Assembly: GCA_002392505.1 (NCBI GenBank)
Contig: DGHD01000029.1
Span: 58,580-84,213, forward strand
Direction: 5' to 3'
From: Christensenella sp. UBA3857
GTDB lineage: Bacteria > Bacillota > Clostridia > Christensenellales > CAG-138
Length of the DNA stretch: 25,634 bases
The translations under genes and the position numbers were made by a program. The notes under the pieces were generated by a model. That model saw only the letters and a list, made by a program, of their open reading frames with translations. It made no database searches and had not been told where the DNA came from. Shown in pieces: positions 8,850 to 16,097 of the stretch (positions within the stretch are counted from its first letter, which is position 1; each line of letters begins with the position of its first letter).

Positions 8850-10841
8850 ATGAGTATCAAAAGGTTCTTCTGCATCGTACTGTCCGCAATGATGGTACTT
8901 GCGATCATCCCCGCTGCTGCTCTTGCCAACGGTATCGATTACCAGATGACCGAGGCTGAGGGTATGAGGCGCTGGGATAACGTCTGGGCCGTTCTCGATC
9001 CCGTCGAGGCGGATATGATGGCTCAGGGCGCCACCCGTGCGGAGGTCACCTACGCCGTTTATCAGGCGGCGCTGAACTGCCCCCTCATCGATAAGGGCAG
9101 CATCACCGACCTCAGCGACAATGAGTTCACCTTCACCACCAACGGCATGCTCGGCGGCTACAACTACCGCGTAAGGAACTTCACCAAGGCTCCCGCGAGG
9201 CAGACCAATGCCGACATGAAGATCGAAAAGATCACCGAGACCAAGGGCTGCGGTTGGGCGCAGGCCGTCGACGTTCTTCTTGTCCAGCCCTACAGCGGAT
9301 TCGATTCCAGCTTCACTCAGCAGTATAATACCGAGGCCGCTTCCATTGCCGCCACCACCGGCGGATCTGTGACCGAGCTCAAGGGCAACAACGCCACCGG
9401 TCCCGCTATCGCGGCTGCTTACGCCGGCAAGGGCGTCGTCATCTATGACTCCCACGGCAACTGCATCGATTCCAAGCAGACCTCCTATCTCGATCTGCAC
9501 ACCAACACCGGTCTTACCACCACCGACTTCAACAACGGTTGGGCTTATAACGGCGGTTCCTTCTACGGTATCGACGGTCGTTACATCCAGAACCATGCAG
9601 TGACCCCGCTCGCATGCCCCATCGTTTGGATGGCTATCTGCGAAGGCATGAAGACCGGCGGCCGCGGCACCACCGGTACGGCGCTTCTCGCTGCCGGCGC
9701 GGGCTGCGTTTACGGCTATTCCCAGTCCGTCACCTTCGCGGGCGACTATGCAATGGAAGGCACCTTCTGGACCGATATTAAGAACGGCTCCAACGTTGCC
9801 GATGCATTCGCTCATATGGTATCCGCACACTGCCCGAACGGCTATGATCCCTACGGCGATGCTTACCCCATCGTTATGAGTGCGGACGATCCCTTCCCCT
9901 CCAACCCTGATTCCCGTCAGCATCCCGTTTGCGACTGGACGCTCTTCCCCCAGGAGCCCGTTGCGCTTGAGGGTCATGCCCTTGCAGAGTCCTCTGTTCA
10001 GGTCTACCGCACCGCTACCATTGACGTTTCGTTCAATCCCGATCCCCTGAATGCCAACCAGTATGAGCTTACCTGGGGCACCGAGGATGCTTCCATTGCC
10101 ACCGTTTCCGGCAACAACCGCAAGGTCGCCATTACCGGCGTTGCAGATGGCAATACCCGCATCTACTGCGACGTTATCGTTGACGGCGAGATCATCGGCA
10201 GGGATTACTGCGACGTTGAAGTTCTGCATTATCCCACCCTTGCCGAGGCGGCAAACGTTGAGGGCGGCACGCTTAACGTCGTTTCCGCAACCAGCAACTA
10301 CCCCTGGGCGGTCACGTTCGATGGCGACAGGGTTGCGGTAAAGAGCGGCAACGCCGGCGTCAGCAGCAGTACTTCCACTCTCCGCGTCCAGATCCAGATG
10401 CAGGCGGGCGATAAGCTCAAGTTCGACTGGAAGGTCAGCTCCGAGTCGAACTACGATAAGCTCGGCTTATATGTAAACAACACCCTGAACGGCACCCTCA
10501 TCAGCGGCACCGTCGATTGGGCTGCCAAGGAGTACACCGCCTCCAGCGCGGGCACCTACACCTTCGAGTGGAGGTTCACAAAGGACAACAGCGTCAACAC
10601 CGGCGCTGACTGCGGTTACGTCGATAATATCGAGCTTGTCCGCAGCATCGCCCCCGGCACCGGCGACGTCGATCTTAACGGCTCCGTCGAAGGCACCGAC
10701 GCGCTCCTTGCGCTGCGTTATTCCATGGGTATGGTAGAGCTCAATGAAGAGCAGCTCGCCGAAGGCGATGTCAATGGCGACGGCGTTGTAGACGGCACCG
10801 ATGCTCTCATCATCCTCCGCCTGTCAATGGGCATCAACTAA
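8850..10841 (+). CDS. Secreted caspase-fold (CHAT/C25-like) protein with Ig-like, jelly-roll and dockerin domains, paralogue 2
   Basis: This 663-residue paralogue of the 6708-8708 protein is colinear over its whole length. Its signal peptide ends in IIPAAALA. The clan CD pair is His202 (VVIYDSHGN) and Cys264 (IVWMAICEG), 62 residues apart against 60 in the neighbour. The segment from the catalytic Cys through GTTGTALLAAGAGCVYGYSQ and SVTFAGDY is almost unchanged. The Ig-like domain (about 383-460), the jelly-roll-like domain with AGTYTFEWRFTKD, and the two-loop dockerin at the C-terminus are all kept. The start at 8850 is preferred over ATG 8844 because it aligns with the paralogue's N-terminus, while AAGAAAGGA at 8831-8839 could serve either. 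Codons are strongly biased to C-ending forms (ACC, AAC, GGC), more than in the neighbour, suggesting high expression. Substrate and partner are unknown. Confidence 0.8.
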   Translation: MSIKRFFCIVLSAMMVLAIIPAAALANGIDYQMTEAEGMRRWDNVWAVLDPVEADMMAQGATRAEVTYAVYQAALNCPLIDKGSITDLSDNEFTFTTNGMLGGYNYRVRNFTKAPARQTNADMKIEKITETKGCGWAQAVDVLLVQPYSGFDSSFTQQYNTEAASIAATTGGSVTELKGNNATGPAIAAAYAGKGVVIYDSHGNCIDSKQTSYLDLHTNTGLTTTDFNNGWAYNGGSFYGIDGRYIQNHAVTPLACPIVWMAICEGMKTGGRGTTGTALLAAGAGCVYGYSQSVTFAGDYAMEGTFWTDIKNGSNVADAFAHMVSAHCPNGYDPYGDAYPIVMSADDPFPSNPDSRQHPVCDWTLFPQEPVALEGHALAESSVQVYRTATIDVSFNPDPLNANQYELTWGTEDASIATVSGNNRKVAITGVADGNTRIYCDVIVDGEIIGRDYCDVEVLHYPTLAEAANVEGGTLNVVSATSNYPWAVTFDGDRVAVKSGNAGVSSSTSTLRVQIQMQAGDKLKFDWKVSSESNYDKLGLYVNNTLNGTLISGTVDWAAKEYTASSAGTYTFEWRFTKDNSVNTGADCGYVDNIELVRSIAPGTGDVDLNGSVEGTDALLALRYSMGMVELNEEQLAEGDVNGDGVVDGTDALIILRLSMGIN

Positions 10842-10862
10842 AACATAAACGAACAGACCGAA

Positions 10863-10894
10863 CGGCGCGGCTCATGTGAGCCGCGCCGGTTTTA
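10863..10894 (+). terminator. Rho-independent terminator after paralogue 2
   Basis: A perfect 11-bp stem CGGCGCGGCTC (10863-10873) / GAGCCGCGCCG (10878-10888) with loop ATGT is followed by GTTTT and a T/A-rich tail. Confidence 0.88.
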
Positions 10895-10908
10895 TATTAA
10901 ATTGACTA

Positions 10909-10937
10909 TTGCAAAACGCTTCGGTTTGATGTATAAT
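10909..10937 (+). promoter_or_regulatory. Promoter of the tRNA-Val gene
   Basis: TTGCAA (10909-10914) and a perfect TATAAT (10932-10937) are 17 bases apart. Transcription would begin about 6 bases before the mature tRNA 5' end. The TTGACT at 10902 is too far from the -10 box to be the -35 element. Confidence 0.78.
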
Positions 10938-10949
10938 AACGCTTGCCGT

Positions 10950-11026
10950 GGGGATGTAGCTCAGTTGGTCAGAGCGCTGTGTTCACATCGCAGAGGTCTT
11001 GGGTTCGAGCCCCAACATCCCTACCA
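10950..11026 (+). tRNA. tRNA-Val, anticodon CAC
   Basis: All four arms can be drawn. The acceptor stem is GGGGATG / CATCCCT (first pair G-U). The D-stem is GCTC/GAGC. The anticodon stem is CTGTG/CGCAG with loop TTCACAT, so the anticodon is CAC, reading GTG. The variable loop is AGGTC and the T-arm is TTGGG-TTCGAGC-CCCAA. Discriminator A and CCA are encoded. Total 77 nucleotides, a single-gene transcript with its own promoter and terminator. Confidence 0.97.
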
Positions 11027-11062
11027 AAAACAAATGGGACCTTTACGGTCCCATTTGTTTTT
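11027..11062 (+). terminator. Terminator of the tRNA-Val transcript
   Basis: A 15-bp perfect inverted repeat, AAAACAAATGGGACC / GGTCCCATTTGTTTT, with a 5-base loop begins directly after the CCA end and finishes in T residues. Because it is symmetric (A-rich 5' side), it can act in both directions. Confidence 0.92.
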
Positions 11063-11073
11063 GATAATTGTTA

Positions 11074-11328
11074 GGGCTCGAAGGGGTTCGCAGCCGGTTC
11101 CCGAAGGGAATTTCGAGCATCCGGTGGATGGTCGAAAAGGCGAAGAACGGGCGGCCTTGAGAGCGAAGCGAACAGTCCGCCCCGGGATCGACGGCAAAGC
11201 CGGGAAAAGGGCCGAGGTGGAGCGTTCCTGATAAGGAAGCTTTCGTGGTATTGATTGCACAGTAAAGGCAAAGTCCATAGAATACTGGCATAAAGGAATG
11301 AGCATCGGAGTCGATCCTCCGGTGCTCA
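11074..11328. other. Hairpin-rich non-coding element downstream of tRNA-Val
   Basis: This 255-base stretch has no convincing gene but many short perfect hairpins. GCTCGAA (11076-11082) pairs with TTCGAGC (11112-11118) and encloses TTCCC-GAA-GGGAA (11098-11110). Then come CATCC-GGT-GGATG (11118-11130), GGGCGG (11149-11154) / CCGCCC (11177-11182), CGGC-AAA-GCCG (11192-11202) and TTCCT-GATA-AGGAA (11225-11238). Last is a 12-bp stem with one G-U pair at 11299-11310 / 11317-11328. GGGCTCGAA at 11074-11082 is also the reverse complement of the tRNA T-arm TTCGAGCCC at 11004-11012. It could be a dispersed structured repeat, an RNA gene or a tRNA-linked integration scar. I have an impression of similar sequences behind tRNA genes in other Clostridia but cannot verify it. 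Confidence 0.45.
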
Positions 11329-11554
11329 ATTCATTTCAAGCTTGTTGCTCCTGTATGTTCTGTCCGTATTTTTGCTGAACCATCCGATAACCGCCGGCAC
11401 CGCCGTTGTGAAGAAGCCCATGAACGCGGGCGCGGTCAATCGCGGACCTATAACGGCATGCGGAGGTCATCATGCCAAATATATTTTTACGGAGGCTGTT
11501 CGTTTTCGTCTTTTTCGTCATATTAAAGTGAGCGGCGGTTGATCCTGTGCGGAT
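11329..11554. other. Gene-free interval before the ECF sigma operon
   Basis: No confident gene lies here. Overlapping open frames exist on both strands (plus 11342-11542, minus 11590-11336) but lack ribosome binding sites and recognisable domains. The only start with a good Shine-Dalgarno sequence is the tiny frame at 11472. Confidence 0.4.
11472..11531 (+). CDS. Possible 19-residue hydrophobic peptide
   Basis: GGAGG (11462-11466) stands 5 bases before an ATG that opens a 19-codon frame, ending in TGA. The peptide begins MPNIFLRRL and continues as an uninterrupted hydrophobic run of Phe, Val, Ile and Leu ending in Lys, which could span or lie on a membrane. Size and make-up are like small membrane peptides, including type I toxins and leader peptides. 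No antisense RNA, promoter or homologue was identified. It could equally be a chance frame. Confidence 0.22.
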   Translation: MPNIFLRRLFVFVFFVILK

Positions 11555-11583
11555 TTGAACGCCTGCGGCGGTTATGATATGAT
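11555..11583 (+). promoter_or_regulatory. Candidate promoter of the ECF sigma operon
   Basis: TTGAAC (11555-11560) and TATGAT (11578-11583) are 17 bases apart, so transcription would start near 11590. A short hairpin, GGCG (11594-11597) / CGCC (11605-11608), lies just before the ATG. This sigma-A-like site does not exclude an additional autoregulated ECF promoter, which I could not recognise. Confidence 0.6.
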
Positions 11584-11610
11584 ACTTCAAAAAGGCGCTT
11601 TTTTCGCCAA

Positions 11611-12180
11611 ATGGAGCGAGTATTGAAGGAAGGATCCAAAACCCTGAACGAGATCGCCGAGAGGGAGTACGGCGCGCTGTATAAATACTGCCTCAAAAGG
11701 AGCGGTGGGGATGAGCAGTTGGCAGGTGAATGCACTGCCGAAGCTTTCCTGCGCGCTGAAAAGCTCGGAGATCCGCCGGAGCATCCGAATATTGCTGGAT
11801 GGCTCAGGCGCACGGCAGGTAACGTGATCCATGAAAAGCTGCGGGAACGAAAGGAATACGCAAAAAGGAACGTATCGTTAGAAGACCTTGCGGAGCGCGG
11901 CGAGGCGCCGTTCTTCGGCAGGGAAAGGGTCTTCATTGCCGAGCTGTTCGAGTCTGAAAACGACTTGGACGATGAGGATATAGTCCGCATCAAGGAAGAG
12001 ATATTGGGCGAGCTTCCGCCGGGCGACCGGGAACTCATAGAGCTCTTCTTTGAGCAAAAGCTTTCTCTCGGTGAGATCGCGGAACGCCTCGGGCGGTCGA
12101 AGGACGCCGTTAGAGTAAAGCTTTCGAGGCTTACCGACAAGGTCACGGAAATGGTAAGACGTTATTTCGAGAAGGAATGA
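11611..12180 (+). CDS. ECF-type RNA polymerase sigma factor
   Basis: This 189-residue protein would redirect RNA polymerase in response to an envelope signal. Region 2 covers about 16-85, with the EQLAGECTAEAFLRAEKL segment (region 2.2-like) and GWLRRTAGNVIHEKLRERK (region 2.4-like). Region 4 covers about 131-185, with LPPGDRELIELFFEQKLSLGEIAERLGRS followed by KDAVRVKLSRL as the helix-turn-helix. The linker (86-130) is acidic. No good Shine-Dalgarno lies at the usual distance. An A-rich AAAAAGG (11589-11595) is 15 bases upstream, separated by a small hairpin that would bring it closer when folded. It is the first gene of a six-gene run with gaps of 14 bases or less. The following gene is a plausible membrane anti-sigma factor. 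Confidence 0.88.
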   Translation: MERVLKEGSKTLNEIAEREYGALYKYCLKRSGGDEQLAGECTAEAFLRAEKLGDPPEHPNIAGWLRRTAGNVIHEKLRERKEYAKRNVSLEDLAERGEAPFFGRERVFIAELFESENDLDDEDIVRIKEEILGELPPGDRELIELFFEQKLSLGEIAERLGRSKDAVRVKLSRLTDKVTEMVRRYFEKE

Positions 12181-12194
12181 AAGGAGGAGACCGT

Positions 12195-12974
12195 ATGCGA
12201 ATTCCTGATGCCGCATCCCGAAGCGAATACAAGCAATATGTCCGAAGCTTGAAAAGCATTATTGCGGGAGAGAATAAAAAGCCGGAACCTTGCCGCGATG
12301 AAGAGCTGATAAAGGAATGCGGAGAAACAATAAGCTATTGCGAGCAAAGACTTTTTGAAACAAGCTCCCGCGCAAAAGGATCGCGCATGGGTAAGCCGGT
12401 CAAGATCGCGCTTATCGCCGCGATCGTCGCCGTGCTGCTGACCGCGAGCATCGTTTCGCTTGCCTCAGGCCGACCGCTTCTGTTTGATTCCCTGTATTGG
12501 GATGTTGAGCGTTTGACGGCGAATGATGACGGATCCCCCCGGTTTACCGAGACCATCCCACGCAAATCGGGCGAAAGGCATGAGTTCAAATCGGAGGAGG
12601 AGCTCAAAGCCTTTTTCGGGGACGATCTGCTCCTTCCCGGCTTCCTTAACGGTGTTTATTTCGTCTCCGCCACGTCCGAGGGCGACAAGGACAGCGCATA
12701 TATAAAATGCGAATACCGCGTGAACAAAAAGCCCATGCTGCTTGCGATAGACCGCATCTCGAACGTGCCGGAGGGCGTAGTCGTCACCGAAAACCGCGTC
12801 CTTACAGATGACGAATACGCCATGGCGTACCGCTTCGGGATCATAGTCGGCGAAGGCTCCGAATGCAGCTACGCGAGATTCGACAGCGGGTTCACGAGCT
12901 ATCTGTTCGTCGGTGAACAGGGCGCCGATATAATCGAAGATATAGCAATCAAAACGAAATGGAGCGAAAAATGA
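12195..12974 (+). CDS. Single-pass membrane protein, putative anti-sigma factor
   Basis: The 259-residue protein has a charged N-terminal part of about 68 residues predicted to be cytoplasmic. One transmembrane helix follows at about 69-91 (VKIALIAAIVAVLLTASIVSLA), then an extracytoplasmic domain of about 165 residues. This layout and the position 14 bases after an ECF sigma gene fit an anti-sigma factor that senses outside the membrane. Cysteines 33, 42 and 49 are present, but not in the HxxxCxxC pattern of zinc-type anti-sigma factors. The extracytoplasmic domain (EELKAFFGDDLLLPGFL onward) recalls DUF4367-like domains, though this is not certain. The start at 12195 is chosen because AAGGAGG (12181-12187) lies 7 bases before it. 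An in-frame ATG at 12177 overlaps the sigma stop and has no ribosome binding site. Confidence 0.68.
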   Translation: MRIPDAASRSEYKQYVRSLKSIIAGENKKPEPCRDEELIKECGETISYCEQRLFETSSRAKGSRMGKPVKIALIAAIVAVLLTASIVSLASGRPLLFDSLYWDVERLTANDDGSPRFTETIPRKSGERHEFKSEEELKAFFGDDLLLPGFLNGVYFVSATSEGDKDSAYIKCEYRVNKKPMLLAIDRISNVPEGVVVTENRVLTDDEYAMAYRFGIIVGEGSECSYARFDSGFTSYLFVGEQGADIIEDIAIKTKWSEK

Positions 12975-14335
12975 AAAGAAGGATAGTTTGTGCCATCTGC
13001 ATATTGGCTTTTCTCCTCTGCGGCTGTGTGCCCACTCCGGAGGAGGAGTACGTTGTTAATAAGGGCGACGACAAGGCGGGCGAGGCGATCGAAGCAACAG
13101 CCGCGCCGTCGGAGGCCGTAATTCAGCCTGTTTTCCCCGAACATTGGGAGGATGATATCAAGACGGATAAAGGCGAGCTGGTGATCGACGCCGATATCAT
13201 CACCGCGGGGCAGGAGAAATACCCTGTGCATCTTGTGGGCAGGCATAAGTTTTCATCAGAGGAGATGGCACGTGCCGCTAACGCGTTCTTCACCGAAATG
13301 ACGGGGTATCAGAAAGGTTACGGATTCACCGCCGAGGACTGCGAAAGAGCGCTCAAGGTTGTCGCGGGCTCCGATCTTCCCGATGAATCGAAAAAAGTCC
13401 AGATGGACTGGCTTGAAGACCTGCTTTTGGGCGCCGTGGTAAGGGATGAGGGATATACAGACGCCGATTCCTTTACGGAGGAGAGCTTCGGAGGCGATTC
13501 GCGATTCGATTACGTTATCCGTCAAAGCGGCGGACTGACGGGCCAGATCGCTTTCACCGGATCGGAGCTTGCAATGAGTCGCTGTATGTACTCGAACCCT
13601 CAGTTGAAAACCGAGGTCGAAAGATGGGGAGGCATGTATGAGGGCGAAAAGAACGCCGTCGTCATCGCGGCTATTCCTCTTGAACAAGCAATGGCAAAAG
13701 CCGAAGAGTTCCTTAAAGAGATCGGCGCCGAAGGCTTTGTGTACGTAGAAAGCGAACAAGCGCGCCTCTTAAACAGCAGTACGCTTGAATTGATAAGCAC
13801 CGGGTGGGAAATTAAGGTCACACGATCCTTCGGATATGCTGCGGCGAACTCATTCCAGCGCGACGCGACAAAAGATCGCATAGGCAAGGTCGCGGGCGAT
13901 AACGATTACAGCTATGCATGGCGGTGCGAATGGATAAATATCTACGTTTCGGAAAACGGAGTCGAATTCTTTGATTGGCACGATCCTTTGGAGGACAAGG
14001 GTACTGCCAATGAAAACGTGCAGCTCATGGATTTCGATGAGCTCACCAAGATAATAAAAAGGTACTTTACCGCAAATCTCAGCGATCCGGATTTTTGGTC
14101 TCCTTTATATTTCCGCATTGAGGAAATGACGCTGACGGTTCTGCCCTCGGGCAAAAAGGATTCCGGCGACGCCTATATGATGCCCGCATGGGTGTGCAGG
14201 ATCGGCTTGTATCACTCCGCGGAAGACGACGGATATTCGGCGTTTTACTTCCCGGGCGAGCAGAATTTGGCAGACTGGTCTACTGTCGCCTTCAACGCGA
14301 TAGACGGCACGCGGGTAGTCGTGCCTCAGTCATGA
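12971..14335 (+). CDS. DUF6034-like lipoprotein
   Basis: The 454-residue product has a lipoprotein signal (KRRIVCAICILAFLLCGC) with the lipidated Cys at position 19, so it should be anchored on the outer face of the membrane. The sequence just after the Cys (VPTPEEEYVVNKGDD) resembles the start of DUF6034 lipoproteins from Clostridia. The rest is a mixed alpha/beta sequence with no catalytic motif I can recognise. GGAG (12961-12964) is 6 bases before the ATG at 12971. The ATG at 12959 gives four more residues but lacks a site. The start overlaps the upstream stop (ATGA), implying translational coupling with the putative anti-sigma gene. It may present or sense the extracellular signal, or be the protected envelope target. 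Function is unknown. Confidence 0.72.
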   Translation: MKRRIVCAICILAFLLCGCVPTPEEEYVVNKGDDKAGEAIEATAAPSEAVIQPVFPEHWEDDIKTDKGELVIDADIITAGQEKYPVHLVGRHKFSSEEMARAANAFFTEMTGYQKGYGFTAEDCERALKVVAGSDLPDESKKVQMDWLEDLLLGAVVRDEGYTDADSFTEESFGGDSRFDYVIRQSGGLTGQIAFTGSELAMSRCMYSNPQLKTEVERWGGMYEGEKNAVVIAAIPLEQAMAKAEEFLKEIGAEGFVYVESEQARLLNSSTLELISTGWEIKVTRSFGYAAANSFQRDATKDRIGKVAGDNDYSYAWRCEWINIYVSENGVEFFDWHDPLEDKGTANENVQLMDFDELTKIIKRYFTANLSDPDFWSPLYFRIEEMTLTVLPSGKKDSGDAYMMPAWVCRIGLYHSAEDDGYSAFYFPGEQNLADWSTVAFNAIDGTRVVVPQS

Positions 14336-14339
14336 TACG

Positions 14340-16088
14340 ATGAGGGCCGTCATTTCGGAGTTAAGACGCGCCGTGACCGGGCGGCCGTTCGTGCTCGCTT
14401 CTCTGGGCACGGCCGTCTGTGTATTTGTCGGCGCGTTTTCGGACGTGTTCGCGGTATTCACCGTAGGCGGCGATATGTTCGGCGCGCATAGGGTGATCCT
14501 TCTGAACGCACTGAAAAGCAATGTGATGCTCCTTGCCGTGCCGATACTTGCCGCGATCCCCTTTTCCTCATCCTTTGCGGAGGATAAAAGATCGGGCTTC
14601 CTCAAGCAGTATCTGACACGAACTGATACGGACTCCTACCTGTGGGGCAAGGGGGCAGCTTCCATGCTGTCCGGCGGGCTTGCAATTGTGATTGGGATAT
14701 TTGCGGCCTTTTTCGTGCTGTTCCTTGTGCTCTCGCCCGTCGAATACTTCGGGCAAAGGGCGGTCGTGTCGCTCATGCCCAAGGTGCTGAAATACAGCAT
14801 CCTCTTCTTCCTTTGCGGCTGCCTGTGGGCGGGCGTCGGGCTCATAGCCTCCGCGCTCTTTAATAACGTGTATTTGGCATATGCCGCCCCGTTCATATCC
14901 TGTTATCTGCTCATCATCCTTCAGGAAAGATATCTGCGCGGCGAATTCATGGTAAATCCCCGGAATTGGCTGACGCTTGCGGGCGATTGGCCGCTTGAAG
15001 GATGGAGCGCGCATATCCTGTTATTCGCTCTGTGTCTTGCTTGCCTGCCGATATTCTTTCTCGTCGCTTCGGGACGGCTGCGGGAAAGAGACCGAGATAC
15101 CGTCTTTTCAAATCGCAAGTCCAAGGAAAAACGCATTGCCGCCCGGATCGCAAAGAGCGAGCGGAGAAGGGCAAAGCGCACCCATAAACCGAGCGAAGCA
15201 GGACAGGCGCTTTCCGTCGCCGCTTATAATTTTAAGATGTGGCGAGGCAATGCGAGGATCCCGCTGACTTTTGCGCTCGCGTTCATACTCTGCTTCATGC
15301 TCTCCGATAAGGCGGCTTCTTTCGCATTTTCGGCGGGGACCGCCATGCAGGCGTTTGAACCGTTCATCTGGACCTTCGGCGATGCGGGCTCGATACTGCT
15401 CATGTCACTGCTGCTCATACTGTTGTTTGCGGATATGCCGTATCTCGACCCCGGCGCACCGTACTATATAGTCAGGATGAAGCGCCGTACCTGGGGCTTG
15501 GGTCAGCTTATCTACACTATTGCCGCAACGGTATTGTTCATGCTGTTCGTGTTCGCTGTCACGACTCTGATGTGCGTAAAGAAAAGCTTCATAGGCAATA
15601 TGTGGTCGGAAACGGCGGCGATACTCGGATATTCCGGCGCAGGCGAGAAAATAGTGCTGCCCGTGCTTTTGAGAACGCTTGAAATGAGCCGCCCGTATAA
15701 ATGCGCCTTGGCGGTATTCCTGCTTATGCTCATGTACTCGCTCGTGCTCTCGCTCGTGATGCTGCTGGCTAAAGTGCGGCGCGGAAAGGCCGCCGGGATC
15801 GTCGCCGCGTTCGCGCTCTCGCTCTGGGGCTTCCTGCTCGATCCGCAGCTTATAAAGCAGGTACTCGGGTTTTCGGACGAGCAGATGTACAAGGCCAACG
15901 TCGCCGCCGGCTGGCTTTCGCCCCTCAATCACGCGACCTACCACATGCACAGCTTCGGTTACGATAACCTTCCGAAGCTTTGGCAGACTTATCTGATCTT
16001 CGGCTTGGCTTCGATCCTGCTTATGCTGCTCATTTTGCGGGCGATGCGGCGGTTCAATTTCGATTTCACAGGCACGGAAAATGAATAA
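14340..16088 (+). CDS. ABC-2 type membrane permease with two transmembrane units in one chain
   Basis: The 582-residue polytopic protein has two hydrophobic units. The first is about residues 16-245, with the cytoplasmic FAEDKRSGFLKQYLTR segment typical of ABC-2 permeases after the second helix. The second is about 305-570, with another membrane-proximal DPGAPYYIVRMKRRTW segment. They are joined by a strongly basic, presumably cytoplasmic linker (246-285, many Arg and Lys). About 12 helices are expected. The chain thus looks like two half-permeases fused, and it would pair with the ATPase encoded 9 bases downstream. The ATG lies 4 bases after the lipoprotein stop without a clear ribosome binding site, so initiation is probably coupled. 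The substrate is not indicated. Peptide or antibiotic efflux systems share this layout. Confidence 0.8.
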   Translation: MRAVISELRRAVTGRPFVLASLGTAVCVFVGAFSDVFAVFTVGGDMFGAHRVILLNALKSNVMLLAVPILAAIPFSSSFAEDKRSGFLKQYLTRTDTDSYLWGKGAASMLSGGLAIVIGIFAAFFVLFLVLSPVEYFGQRAVVSLMPKVLKYSILFFLCGCLWAGVGLIASALFNNVYLAYAAPFISCYLLIILQERYLRGEFMVNPRNWLTLAGDWPLEGWSAHILLFALCLACLPIFFLVASGRLRERDRDTVFSNRKSKEKRIAARIAKSERRRAKRTHKPSEAGQALSVAAYNFKMWRGNARIPLTFALAFILCFMLSDKAASFAFSAGTAMQAFEPFIWTFGDAGSILLMSLLLILLFADMPYLDPGAPYYIVRMKRRTWGLGQLIYTIAATVLFMLFVFAVTTLMCVKKSFIGNMWSETAAILGYSGAGEKIVLPVLLRTLEMSRPYKCALAVFLLMLMYSLVLSLVMLLAKVRRGKAAGIVAAFALSLWGFLLDPQLIKQVLGFSDEQMYKANVAAGWLSPLNHATYHMHSFGYDNLPKLWQTYLIFGLASILLMLLILRAMRRFNFDFTGTENE

Positions 16089-16097
16089 GGAGACAGC

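Noticed and set aside
8778..10229. Long antisense open frame (483 codons) opposite the second dockerin gene
   Set aside because: Same reason. Its similarity to the other antisense frame only reflects similarity of the two plus-strand genes.
10902..10907. TTGACT as the -35 box of the tRNA-Val promoter
   Set aside because: It is 24 bases from the -10 box, whereas TTGCAA at 10909 gives the ideal 17-base spacing.
11021..11329. 102-codon minus-strand frame overlapping the tRNA-Val 3' end and terminator
   Set aside because: It runs through the tRNA terminator and the hairpin-rich element. Its residue content is explained by the repeats, so it is probably a spurious gene call over non-coding sequence.
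11336..11590. 84-codon minus-strand frame and the overlapping 66-codon plus-strand frame at 11342-11542
   Set aside because: Neither has a ribosome binding site or a recognisable domain, and each is as plausible as the other. Left unannotated.
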